NCBI RefSeq assembly: GCF_002432345.1
Contig: NZ_DJDT01000259.1
Location: 1 to 44,700, forward strand
DNA: 44,700 nt
DNA from: Pedobacter sp. UBA5917
GTDB lineage: Bacteria > Bacteroidota > Bacteroidia > Sphingobacteriales > Sphingobacteriaceae
Reading direction: 5' to 3'
The translations under genes were made by a program, and so were the position numbers. Positions 18,282-26,454 of the stretch are shown here, one piece after another; the stretch's first letter is position 1, and each line of letters opens with the position of its first letter. The notes under the pieces are model-generated. The model was not told where the DNA came from. It was given only the letters and a program-made list of their open reading frames with translations, and did no database searches.

Positions 18282-18800
18282 ATGAGAAAACGCTCCCTCC
18301 TACTCATCATTATTTCCCTGTTGTGCTGCAACATCGGCTTCGCACAAAAACAACGCAATAAAGTTTACCAAACATTTATGGCTGCTGATTCAGTAATAAT
18401 TGTGAGCCATACCCTAACTTATTCTCCAATCAGAAACAAAGGTGATTATTCCGCACGCTTGATCGAGAATGGGAAATTGAACGGAAAAATTATAAAACAG
18501 CAATTAAAACTTGGCAGAAAAGACATCGATATACTGGCAAGTATCCTGATTACCCCACTTAAAATCGGTGAAACATTCGAAAAAGGTAAATGCTTTATGC
18601 CCCATCATGGTATATTGATTTATAAAGGAAATAACTGTTCTTTTTTCGACATCTGTTTTGATTGCAAACACTTTGTTACCTCTGATGATATTAAACTTTC
18701 TGATAGTTTAAGTATCAATACCTGGCAAAAGTTAAAAGCGTTTTTCAAAACCCGTAAACTGGATTACCAGATCCCGATGAATAATGAAATAGATGACTGA
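18282..18800 (+). CDS. Secreted protein of unknown function with a CFxCxHF motif
   Basis: A 172-residue protein with a signal peptide (MRKRSLLLIIISLLCCNIGFAQ). Near residues 106-130 it has CFMPHHGILIYKGNN then FDICFDCKHF: a Cys, a PxHGI strand and a CFxC pair. I have seen similar C...PxxgI.fy...C..C arrangements in uncharacterised Bacteroidota proteins, but I know no function. The rest has no recognisable domain. Confidence 0.65.
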   Translation: MRKRSLLLIIISLLCCNIGFAQKQRNKVYQTFMAADSVIIVSHTLTYSPIRNKGDYSARLIENGKLNGKIIKQQLKLGRKDIDILASILITPLKIGETFEKGKCFMPHHGILIYKGNNCSFFDICFDCKHFVTSDDIKLSDSLSINTWQKLKAFFKTRKLDYQIPMNNEIDD

Positions 18801-18847
18801 GCATGTAACAAATACTTTTAAATTAAATCTTAACCTTAAAAAACAAC

Positions 18848-19216
18848 ATGAACTTTTTAGGCAATATCATCTGGATTATTTTTGGCGGAATCTTTATTTT
18901 TTTCGAGTACATTATCGGAGGCCTGATCCTTTGCCTAACCATTGTAGGTATTCCTTTTGGTATACAATGTTTTAAATTTGCCATTGTTGGCCTTGCACCT
19001 TTTGGTGTTAAAATAACCGATACCTCATCGAACACAGGTTGCCTTTCTACCATCATGAACCTGATCTGGATTTTCTGTGGCGGTTTCTGGATTGCCCTAA
19101 CCCATTTGTTCTTTGGTATCCTGCTCTGCATTACCATTATCGGGATACCATTTGGCCGCCAGCATTTTAAGCTGATGAATTTGGCTTTCACTCCCTTTGG
19201 GAAATCGATAAATTAA
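18848..19216 (+). CDS. YccF domain membrane protein
   Basis: A 122-residue protein made of two similar halves, each ending in the YccF signature: CLTIVGIPFGIQCFKFA and CITIIGIPFGRQHFKLM, followed by LAPFGVKI and FTPFGKSI. Hydrophobic segments give probably four transmembrane helices. YccF is an inner-membrane family of unknown function, in E. coli next to DNA helicase IV. Starts 47 bp after the preceding gene and may be cotranscribed with it. Confidence 0.85.
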   Translation: MNFLGNIIWIIFGGIFIFFEYIIGGLILCLTIVGIPFGIQCFKFAIVGLAPFGVKITDTSSNTGCLSTIMNLIWIFCGGFWIALTHLFFGILLCITIIGIPFGRQHFKLMNLAFTPFGKSIN

Positions 19217-19251
19217 GGACTTAGGCTCCATAAAAAGGCTCATAAAAGCAG

Positions 19252-19349
19252 CGTCATCTCGACTGGAACACAGTGGAATGGAGAGATCTATTTAGAAATA
19301 TCTCCCCAGTTAGATTTCTCGGCTGCGTTGCACTTCGCTCGAAATGACG
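19252..19349. repeat. Repeat family B, copy B2
   Basis: The cleanest copy: GTCATCTCGACTGGAACAC..., an internal GAGAGATCTATTT...AGATTTCTCGGC, and GCACTTCGCTCGAAATGACG, with no mini-hairpin inserted. Useful as reference for the interrupted copies. The rest of the gap to 19561 holds the terminator below and AT-rich degenerate TTAACCGATT-type repeats. Confidence 0.75.
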
Positions 19350-19385
19350 ACGTAGGGGGAGTTATTTACCTTAACTTCTCTATCA

Positions 19386-19419
19386 ACAAAAAACGGCCGA
19401 TAAACTAATATCGACCGTT
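19386..19419 (-). terminator. Terminator of the amidohydrolase operon
   Basis: On the minus strand, AACGGTCGAT pairs with ATCGGCCGTT (19410-19419 with 19392-19401, one mismatch, 8-nt loop) and is followed by a T tract. It lies about 145 bp after the last operon gene. Confidence 0.7.
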
Positions 19420-19561
19420 CTAATTTTAAGCCTTAACAATTAACCATATACACAGTTTTCGGTTAGCAATTGGCAGTTTGCAATGCAGCAATCTAACAAT
19501 TGAACACTTTGATATTCTCAGTTAACCGATTCAAACAATTAACCGATTAACCACACAGAAG

Positions 19562-20878
19562 TTACTTCTTTTCCGCACTATACTTATCGCTGAATTTTTT
19601 ATCAAGCTGTTTATGTAAGTTATCCAGATTAATATCCCTGCCCTGAATAAAAGCCTGTTCTACTTTGTTGGTACGCATATCCAGCGCATCACCAGCTGAG
19701 ATAAAGAAAGTAGCATCTTTACCGGTTTCGATACTGCCCGTGGTTTTATCAACGCCCATGGCTTTTGCCGCATTTAAGGTAATGGTTGATAAAGCTTTTT
19801 CCTTATCCAAACCCCAGGCCGTAACTGTACCCGCCATAAAAGGCAGGTTGCGCTGTTGCCAGTAACCATCAATGCTCAATACCACATTTAAACCCGCATT
19901 GGCCAACACTGCGGCATTTTTATAAGGCATATTTACATCATCATCGTTGTTGTTCGGTAAAGCATGGGGCTGTTTCACCACCAAGGTAATGTTGTTGTCT
20001 TTAAGGAAATCGATTACCAGGTAAGCTTCATCGGCACCCGTAATTACCGGTGTAATACCGAATTTCTTGGCGAAATTAACGGCCGCAACAATATCTTTCT
20101 GACTATCAGCGGCAATAAATAGTTTTTCATTACCCGCAAATACCTTTTTCATTGCTTCGAAACGGGTATTGATTACTTCTGGTTTACTGATTTCTGAATA
20201 AGCTTTAGCCTCAGCAAAGAAAGAGGTTAACTGTGCAATGGCAGCCTGTGTTCTTTCGGCCAAAGCCTCAGGCGATTGCTGTGGACGGCCAAAACCTCCG
20301 AAACCACCCCTGAAACGTGGCGTAACCGGCCAGGTAACGTGCATAGCATCGTCGGTTTTAATTGCTGCATCTTCCCAGTTCCAGGCATCGAGCTGAACTA
20401 CTGATGAACTGCCAGAAACCGTACCACCCTGTGGTGTAGGCTGTGCCATTAACACACCATTGCTACGCAAAGTAGCCGGAACTTTCGAATCAGTATTGTA
20501 AGCTACAATAGAACGGATGTGCGAATTAAAATCGCCGATTTCCTGAAAATCCAATGTTGCTTTTACGGCTTCAATTTCTGTTAAACCCAAATTGGTTGTT
20601 GCAGCAATAAAACCCGGGTAAATGTGCTTACCTGTGGCTACAATACGCACTACATCATCCTGCGGTACCTGCCCGTTGGCCGTAACCGAAATGATTTTTC
20701 CGTTGCCGAAAAGGATGGTGCCGTTTTCGATTACTGTTCCATTGCCCACATGTACCGTTGCACCTGTAATGGCGATGGTTTTGCTCTGTTTTTTAGCTGG
20801 CGAAATGTTTGCCTGCGCAAAACACATCAGGCTTGTTGCCGATAGAGCCAAGCTTAATATATATCTTTTAGTGTGCAT
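19562..20878 (-). CDS. Secreted amidohydrolase-like protein lacking metal ligands
   Basis: A 438-residue protein with a signal peptide (MHTKRYILSLALSATSLMCFAQ). It follows the amidohydrolase/imidazolonepropionase plan: N-terminal beta sandwich (VHVGNGTVIENGTILFGNGKI), GKHIYPGFIAATTNLGL where the HxH motif should be, and a C-terminal return to the sandwich with TLNAAKAMGVDKTTGSIETGKDATFFI. However the HxH is replaced by TTN, and the later metal-site His and Asp positions also look substituted (AADSQ, TGADEA, SIDGYW). It may be a non-catalytic partner of the upstream protein. Its start overlaps that gene's end by 11 bp, implying translational coupling. Confidence 0.85.
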   Translation of the reverse strand: MHTKRYILSLALSATSLMCFAQANISPAKKQSKTIAITGATVHVGNGTVIENGTILFGNGKIISVTANGQVPQDDVVRIVATGKHIYPGFIAATTNLGLTEIEAVKATLDFQEIGDFNSHIRSIVAYNTDSKVPATLRSNGVLMAQPTPQGGTVSGSSSVVQLDAWNWEDAAIKTDDAMHVTWPVTPRFRGGFGGFGRPQQSPEALAERTQAAIAQLTSFFAEAKAYSEISKPEVINTRFEAMKKVFAGNEKLFIAADSQKDIVAAVNFAKKFGITPVITGADEAYLVIDFLKDNNITLVVKQPHALPNNNDDDVNMPYKNAAVLANAGLNVVLSIDGYWQQRNLPFMAGTVTAWGLDKEKALSTITLNAAKAMGVDKTTGSIETGKDATFFISAGDALDMRTNKVEQAFIQGRDINLDNLHKQLDKKFSDKYSAEKK

Positions 20879-23800
20879 GTTCTTTCTCGTTTAATTCTGC
20901 TGAATAGTTTTCTAAAGTTTCGCAATTGTATAAACGCGGTGCATCACCCATAGGGCGTTGCGTGCGGCCACCTTTGCTTTTGCTCTCTAACATTTTTTGG
21001 ATCAAACGGGCTTTTTCTATCTGTTGTGCTTTGATTACCTGTGCATCTTTATCAATATCCCAGTAAGCTACACCATCAACAAAGGTTTTTTCGGCCCTTG
21101 CGTAGATAGAAAGCGGATTGGCAGTCCAGATTACTACATCGGCATCCTTACCAGCTTTTAAACTGCCCACTTTATCATCAATATGCAGCATTACAGCCGG
21201 GTTAAGCGTTACAAATTTCAAGGCATCCTCTTCCGGAACGTTACCATATAAAACCGATTTTCCGGCTTCCTGGTTTAAGTGACGGGCCATTTCGGCATCA
21301 TCTGAGTTGAAAGCAGTGGTAATACCCACGTTGTGCATAATTTTTCCGTTGTAAGGGATCGCCTCGGCAACTTCGTTTTTATAAGCCCACCAATCAGAGA
21401 AAGTAGAACCTGCAATACCATGCGCTTTCATTTTATCGGCCACTTTATAACCTTCTAAAATGTGCGTAAAAGTATTGATCTTAAAGCCTAAGCTATCGCC
21501 CACATGGATAAGCATGTTGATTTCACTCTGCACATAGGAGTGGCAGGTAATGAAACGTTTATTGTTCAAAATTTCTACAATCGCATCCAGTTCAAGGTCT
21601 TTACGTACACTGTTTCCTTTTACCGATAATGCTTTTTCGTATTCTTTTGCGCGGGTAAATTCATCAACAAAAGTTTGTTCAACCCCCATACGAGTAACCG
21701 GGAAACGGGCGCCTGTACCAAAGTTACTCTGCTTAACGTTTTCGCCCAATGCGAATTTGATAAAACCATCCGCACCAACAAATTTCAACTCTTCGGGCGA
21801 TTTGCCCCAGCGTAATTTGATCAGTTGTGATTGACCTCCGATAGGATTTGCCGAACCGTGTAAAATATGCGAAGTGGTAACTCCACCGGCCAGCTGGCGA
21901 TAAATATTTACATCTTCAGAGTTGATGATATCTGCAACACGTACCTCGGCAGAAACCGATTGTGCACCTTCGTTAATACCACCGGCACCAGCAATGTGCG
22001 AGTGCTCATCAATAATACCGGCGGTAATGTGTTTGCCTGTAGCATCGATCACTTTGGCACCACTTGCTGAAAGATTTTTACCAACAGCTTTGATCTTTCC
22101 GTTTTCTAAAAGTACATCGGCGTTTTGTAGAATGCCTTCTTTCTCATTTGTCCAAACGGTACCATTTTTAATCAGCACAGTTTCCTGTTTAGGCAATTCG
22201 GTGCTACCGAAAGCAGAAAAAGGATAAATTACCGGGCCAAGCGCTAAAGTAGCTTTAGGTTCGTCTTTTTTAGGTGTTTCTTTTGCAGCTTCTTTGTATG
22301 TAGCTGTAAATTTTCCGGTGCTACCATCAGCCAAAGCCGATTCGCCTTTAACCGTAACCGGATTTGCCGAAGTAATGTAACCGCTTAAACGGACATCGCC
22401 TTTAGGGTTTTTCTTTAAATTGAAATTAATGCTGATCCAATCGCCATTGCGGGTAAAAGTGGCGGTAGTTTTTACACTATCAACGCCAACTCTTTCAATC
22501 GCAGCGGTTGACCCACCACCGGTTCCGGTAATTTTTAAGGTTAAAGCACCAACGCCGTCAACATTTAAGTTGTAGTTTCCACGTACATCGCTTACATCAA
22601 TTTTGTTTACCACAAAACGTTTGCCCTGTACCCAGTTTTCAAAAATAATATTTCCGTTTTTGAAGAGGTTATCAGATGAGATCAAAAAGTTGGCAACTTT
22701 TCCTTTTTCCAGTGATCCTACTTTATCGCTGATACCCAAAAGAGAGGCAGGGATTTCGGTAACCGATTGTAAAGCCTGTTTTTCTGTTAAACCATTTTCA
22801 ATTGCTGTGCGGATGTTTGTCCAGAAATCGCGGCTGTTCTCTAATCCGAAAGCCGTTAAAGCAAATTTAATTCCTGCTTTTTCCAAACTTGCCGGATTGG
22901 TTGGTGCCAGTTCCCAGCCTTTCATCTGCGATAAACTTACATTCCTTGCTTCAGCGGGATCTTCCACATCGTAAGCTTTAGGGAAAGTTAAAGGAATAAT
23001 CAAGCTTGCACCTGTCGCTTTAACTTCGTTGATGCGCTGGTACTCATCGCCTGTTGATTTGATGATGTATTTCTTGCCGAATTCTTTACCGATTTTATCT
23101 GCACGCAGGATGTTCTGCCATCCATCTACCTCAAAAATCTGTGGGATAGCTTGTTGTTTGCCAAACTCATCAAGCGAGATATTATACTCGTCTTTTTGCT
23201 TGCCGTACCATTGCGCATCGTAGTAAGTCTGACGCAATAAGGCAATCGATCCCATTAACGAAGTAGGATAATCGTTTGATGATGTTCCTTTATTGAACGA
23301 GTAGTTTGCTGCCGTCTGGTCTTTTAAGATCACACTGTTATCAGCGCCTTCGTTTAAAGTTACCGCGGCAGAAACACCACGGGCAATACCATCACGGCTG
23401 ATCACATTTACACTTCCGAAACCTACTTTACGCAGTTCGTCTGCTTTTTTGCTGTCGGCAGAAAAAATGTTTTTCACATAAGTTTCAGGTCTGATTGATT
23501 CGTTCCAACCGTAAGCACCTTTTTTGGTCGATACGAAAATAGATTGTCGCTGACCGCCAAAACCGCGTTGCTGTGCTGGGCCTTCGGTAAGTCCATAGCT
23601 GGTAAAAGCATCAATTAACGATGGGTAGATAAATTTTCCTTTAAGGTCTATCACTACGTAACCTTTTGGTACAGCCAAGCCGGCACCAACGCCCTGTATG
23701 GTTTGTCCTTTAATTAAAAGTGTTGCGTTTGTAAGGGTTTGATTGGCATTAACTACTATTGTTGCATTGGTGAAGGCAAACAATCCGGGCCGGGTATCAA

Positions 23801-23888
23801 AAGAGCCATTAACCGGGAAGGTGGTTTGCTGTGCAAACAGAAATGTAGTAGAAATTACCAGCCCAATGGCGAGTAAAATTTTCTTCAT
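20868..23888 (-). CDS. Secreted tandem amidohydrolase, degenerate N-terminal and intact C-terminal module
   Basis: A 1006-residue protein with a signal peptide (MKKILLAIGLVISTTFLFAQ). Two amidohydrolase-like modules are joined by a beta-rich linker (about 445-570). The first (to about 440) has the fold motifs but FTS in place of HxH (KFIYPSLIDAFTSYGL). The second keeps a metal site: His629 and His631 in DEHSHIAG, CHSY and THILEG histidines, and Asp863 in NSDDAEMARHL, with GSLKAGKDADVVIW at the end. It is probably an exported hydrolase of cyclic amides, peptides or similar compounds; substrate unknown. First gene of a two-gene minus-strand operon. Confidence 0.88.
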   Translation of the reverse strand: MKKILLAIGLVISTTFLFAQQTTFPVNGSFDTRPGLFAFTNATIVVNANQTLTNATLLIKGQTIQGVGAGLAVPKGYVVIDLKGKFIYPSLIDAFTSYGLTEGPAQQRGFGGQRQSIFVSTKKGAYGWNESIRPETYVKNIFSADSKKADELRKVGFGSVNVISRDGIARGVSAAVTLNEGADNSVILKDQTAANYSFNKGTSSNDYPTSLMGSIALLRQTYYDAQWYGKQKDEYNISLDEFGKQQAIPQIFEVDGWQNILRADKIGKEFGKKYIIKSTGDEYQRINEVKATGASLIIPLTFPKAYDVEDPAEARNVSLSQMKGWELAPTNPASLEKAGIKFALTAFGLENSRDFWTNIRTAIENGLTEKQALQSVTEIPASLLGISDKVGSLEKGKVANFLISSDNLFKNGNIIFENWVQGKRFVVNKIDVSDVRGNYNLNVDGVGALTLKITGTGGGSTAAIERVGVDSVKTTATFTRNGDWISINFNLKKNPKGDVRLSGYITSANPVTVKGESALADGSTGKFTATYKEAAKETPKKDEPKATLALGPVIYPFSAFGSTELPKQETVLIKNGTVWTNEKEGILQNADVLLENGKIKAVGKNLSASGAKVIDATGKHITAGIIDEHSHIAGAGGINEGAQSVSAEVRVADIINSEDVNIYRQLAGGVTTSHILHGSANPIGGQSQLIKLRWGKSPEELKFVGADGFIKFALGENVKQSNFGTGARFPVTRMGVEQTFVDEFTRAKEYEKALSVKGNSVRKDLELDAIVEILNNKRFITCHSYVQSEINMLIHVGDSLGFKINTFTHILEGYKVADKMKAHGIAGSTFSDWWAYKNEVAEAIPYNGKIMHNVGITTAFNSDDAEMARHLNQEAGKSVLYGNVPEEDALKFVTLNPAVMLHIDDKVGSLKAGKDADVVIWTANPLSIYARAEKTFVDGVAYWDIDKDAQVIKAQQIEKARLIQKMLESKSKGGRTQRPMGDAPRLYNCETLENYSAELNEKEHAH

Positions 23889-23972
23889 AATAAGTTTAGG
23901 GTTTAATTTGTTTAAAACTAATATAAATAAGCCTTGATTCTGCTGAATATCCTATTTTTTACAATTAATGTC

Positions 23973-23980
23973 TATTTTTG
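23973..23980 (+). promoter_or_regulatory. Bacteroidota -7 promoter element
   Basis: TATTTTTG matches TAnnTTTG 20 bp before the ATG at 24001, placing the transcript start near 23987. No clear -33 TTG is seen. Confidence 0.4.
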
Positions 23981-24000
23981 GCTAAACATATCTGATTAAA

Positions 24001-24444
24001 ATGTACAACATCTTAAAATCTGCGCACTCCGGATGGCGCTACATCGTATTAATTTTATTGGTTATTGCTGTAATCAATGCTTTATCGGGCTGGTTGGGCA
24101 ATAAAACCTACACCGAAGGTAACCGCAAACTGAATGTATTTACGCTCATCAGCGCGCACATCCAGTTGTTGATCGGTTTGGTATTGTATTTTTTGAGTCC
24201 GCTAACAAAATTACCGATGAGCGATGCCATTGGCCGTTATTTTAAGGCAGAACACACCTCGATCATGATTATTGCCATTATTTTGATCACAGTAGGTAAT
24301 GCTAAATCGAAAAAAGTAACCGAGGCAGTTGCAAAACACCGTACCATTGCTATTTTCTTCGGTCTTGCCCTGATCCTGATTATTGTTGGTATTGCATTAT
24401 TGGTTAAAGCTGTTCCGGGAAGATCTTTTTTTGGGATTTCTTAA
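24001..24444 (+). CDS. Four-helix membrane protein of unknown function
   Basis: A 147-residue protein with four hydrophobic segments (about 13-32, 46-67, 87-104, 115-138). It begins MYNILKSAHSGWRYIVL; the LxxxHSxxRY start and further conserved-looking His residues (SAHIQLLIGL, AEHTSIMI) recall a Bacteroidota membrane family sometimes compared with b-type cytochromes. Heme binding here is only inference from these histidines. It stands alone between the divergent amidohydrolase operon and a terminator. Confidence 0.7.
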   Translation: MYNILKSAHSGWRYIVLILLVIAVINALSGWLGNKTYTEGNRKLNVFTLISAHIQLLIGLVLYFLSPLTKLPMSDAIGRYFKAEHTSIMIIAIILITVGNAKSKKVTEAVAKHRTIAIFFGLALILIIVGIALLVKAVPGRSFFGIS

Positions 24445-24472
24445 TAGGATATTTCTTGCAAATTAAATATAG

Positions 24473-24499
24473 AATCCTGCTTTAAGAGCGGGATTTTTT
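24473..24499 (+). terminator. Terminator after the membrane protein gene
   Basis: AATCCTGC (24473-24480) pairs with GCGGGATT (24488-24495, one G-T pair) and runs into a T tract. Confidence 0.8.
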
Positions 24500-24514
24500 A
24501 TTTACTCGTTTTTT

Positions 24515-24728
24515 ACCGCAATTACGTAGAGAAAAGGCGCAAAGGTCGCTGAGGCGATATTGGTAGTGAAGCTCTCCTCTTCACCGTCATCTCGACTGAA
24601 ACGTCCCGAATATTCGGGAGAGAGATCTGCCGCATAGATTTCTCGACTTCGTTGCACCCCGCTCGAAATGACGACAATTTGTAAACAAACCTTTGCCTAC
24701 CCACCGTCCCTCTTTGCGAAATTGCGGT
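24515..24728. repeat. Composite repeat: outer inverted repeat enclosing family B copy B3
   Basis: ACCGCAATT (24515-24523) and AATTGCGGT (24720-24728) bracket the region, with AGAGAAAAGGCGCAAAGG on the left echoed by CCTCTTTGCG-like text on the right. Inside sits family B copy B3 (24585-24673), which itself carries a 16-bp palindrome TCCCGAATATTCGGGA (24604-24619). This gives three nested levels. No gene is present; an ORF on the minus strand here is not credible. Confidence 0.65.
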
Positions 24729-24822
24729 TAAAATGATCATGCTTAAAAGTATCATTCTCTCAAAATAATTAACCGTTCGCTCAATTATTTTCATAAATAT
24801 TTCGGTTTTTCAAAATTCTTTA

Positions 24823-24830
24823 TATTTTTG
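24823..24830 (+). promoter_or_regulatory. trp operon -7 promoter element
   Basis: TATTTTTG matches TAnnTTTG exactly. By the usual spacing the transcript would start at about 24837, on or next to the leader peptide ATG, so the leader mRNA may be leaderless. The -33 region has only a weak TTTCGG (24800-24805). Confidence 0.55.
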
Positions 24831-24836
24831 TGGCTC

Positions 24837-24905
24837 ATGATCAACAATATACATACATGGCTTTGGCAAAGTAATTCGAAAACGGATTGCGCTGGCTGCG
24901 TATGA
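24837..24905 (+). CDS. trpL: trp operon leader peptide
   Basis: A 22-codon ORF starting MINNIHTWLWQ, with Trp codons at 24858-24860 and 24864-24866 separated by one Leu codon, ending with TGA at 24903-24905. It lies between a promoter-like TATTTTTG and a strong terminator, about 140 bp before trpE. Trp-Leu-Trp in a short upstream ORF is the hallmark of a ribosome-stalling leader that senses charged tRNA-Trp. A ribosome stalled at the Trp codons would leave 24887-24897 free; one reaching the stop would cover it. The name follows function, not proven homology to enteric trpL. Confidence 0.75.
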   Translation: MINNIHTWLWQSNSKTDCAGCV

Positions 24906-24982
24906 AAAAAATATAGTTTATCAACCTAAACCTTATTAAAGAACCATTAAAGCCCGGCGTAGAACCACACGCCGGGCTTTTT
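24887..24982 (+). promoter_or_regulatory. trp attenuator (terminator and competing antiterminator)
   Basis: Terminator: 24949-24960 (AAAGCCCGGCGT) pairs perfectly over 12 bp with 24969-24980, 8-nt loop, then a short T run. Antiterminator: 24887-24897 (TTGCGCTGGCT), inside the end of the leader ORF, can pair with 24951-24962, with three G-U pairs and one bulged C. This would block the 5' arm of the terminator. The two structures exclude each other. The trpE ATG follows 63 bp after the terminator. Confidence 0.75.
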
Positions 24983-25045
24983 ATTGTTAAAAAAACACGG
25001 AAATGCAAACTTTAGGCATTATAGCTTACACCATTTACCTTTATC

Positions 25046-26443
25046 ATGTATAAAATAAATACGACTTACAAAAAAATGCTTGCCGATACCACTACTCCAG
25101 TGAGCATTTATTTACGTTTACGGGATGTATACCCGAACAGCATCTTATTGGAAAGCTCTGATTACCACAGCAGGGAAAACTCAATGAGTTTCGTTTGTGC
25201 CGAGCCTGTTGCCGGAATTATCTTAAAGGGATCGCGGTTGGAAACCTATTTCCATGATGGAACGGTAGAGATTACAGAAAGTAAAAACCTGATTGATGAA
25301 ATAGCCGATTTTAAGGATAAATTCAAAGAAACCGAATTTCCTGAAATCAAGTTTATTTCGAGCGGATTATTCGGTTACTTCACCTGGAATGCTGTACAGA
25401 ACTTTGAGGATATCAAATTTACTTCCGAAACACCAGAGGGAGAAGAAATTCCGGAAATGCAGTACCATTTGTACCGTTATATTATCGCCATCGATCACTT
25501 TAAAAACGAAATTACCCTTTTCAAAAATACTTTCGAAGGCGAAGAAGAAGGCGGACTGGAAAAAATGGAATACCTGATCCAGAATAAAAATTATCCTGAA
25601 TATAAATTCCAGACAAGGGGTCAGGAATCATCCAATCTAACCGATCAGGGTTTTATGGATCTGGTATCGAAATTACAGAAGCACATCTATCGTGGCGATG
25701 TTTTCCAAATTGTGCCTTCGCGTGCATTTAAGCAGGCTTTCTCGGGAGATGAGTTTAACGTATACCGTTGTTTGCGCTCCATCAATCCATCGCCTTACCT
25801 GTTTTATTTCGATTACGGGAATTTCAAATTGTTCGGTTCGTCGCCAGAAGCACAGATTACCATCAAAAATAATTCGGCAAACATTTTCCCTATTGCCGGA
25901 ACGTTTAAACGCAGCGGAAACGATATCGAAGATGCCGAACAGGCCCGCAAACTGGAGCAGGACCCTAAAGAAAGTGCCGAACACGTAATGCTTGTTGATC
26001 TGGCCAGGAACGATTTAAGCAGGCACTGTAACCGTGTAGAGGTAAAATCATTTAAAGAAGTACAGTATTATTCGCACCTCATCCACCTGGTAAGCAAAGT
26101 AAGCGGTCACCTGCAGGAAAATGTAAGTGCATTTAAAGTAGTAGCCGATACCTATCCGGCAGGGACTTTAAGTGGTGCGCCAAAATATAAAGCCATGCAG
26201 CTGATTGATGAAAACGAAAAACTGGGCCGGAATTTCTATGCTGGTGCTATTGGTTTTATGGGTTTCAACGAAGATTTTAACCATGCCATCATGATCAGGA
26301 CTTTTATGAGCAAAAATAACGAACTGCATTACCGTGCAGGCGCAGGTATAGTGGCCGATTCGGTACCGGAAACCGAAATGCAGGAGGTGAACAATAAAAT
26401 TGCTGCATTGCGTAAAGCGGTGCAGATGGCTGAAAGTATTTAA
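25046..26443 (+). CDS. trpE: Anthranilate synthase component I
   Basis: Converts chorismate, with ammonia from TrpG, to anthranilate, the first committed step of tryptophan synthesis. The 465 residues contain the N-terminal regulatory LLESSD motif (tryptophan feedback site in TrpE), NPSPYLFYFDYG (second part of the Trp pocket), and the chorismate-binding core: GTFKRSG, LVDLARNDLSRHCN, GTLSGAPK, and AGAGIVADSVPE at the end. The feedback motifs favour TrpE over PabB. It starts 63 bp after the attenuator. The next gene follows by 11 bp, so operon membership is clear. Confidence 0.95.
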   Translation: MYKINTTYKKMLADTTTPVSIYLRLRDVYPNSILLESSDYHSRENSMSFVCAEPVAGIILKGSRLETYFHDGTVEITESKNLIDEIADFKDKFKETEFPEIKFISSGLFGYFTWNAVQNFEDIKFTSETPEGEEIPEMQYHLYRYIIAIDHFKNEITLFKNTFEGEEEGGLEKMEYLIQNKNYPEYKFQTRGQESSNLTDQGFMDLVSKLQKHIYRGDVFQIVPSRAFKQAFSGDEFNVYRCLRSINPSPYLFYFDYGNFKLFGSSPEAQITIKNNSANIFPIAGTFKRSGNDIEDAEQARKLEQDPKESAEHVMLVDLARNDLSRHCNRVEVKSFKEVQYYSHLIHLVSKVSGHLQENVSAFKVVADTYPAGTLSGAPKYKAMQLIDENEKLGRNFYAGAIGFMGFNEDFNHAIMIRTFMSKNNELHYRAGAGIVADSVPETEMQEVNNKIAALRKAVQMAESI

Positions 26444-26454
26444 ACATTGATAAA

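Noticed and set aside
25003..25053. 16-codon ORF overlapping the trpE start
   Set aside because: No Trp codons, lies after the attenuator, and the trpL ORF explains regulation better.
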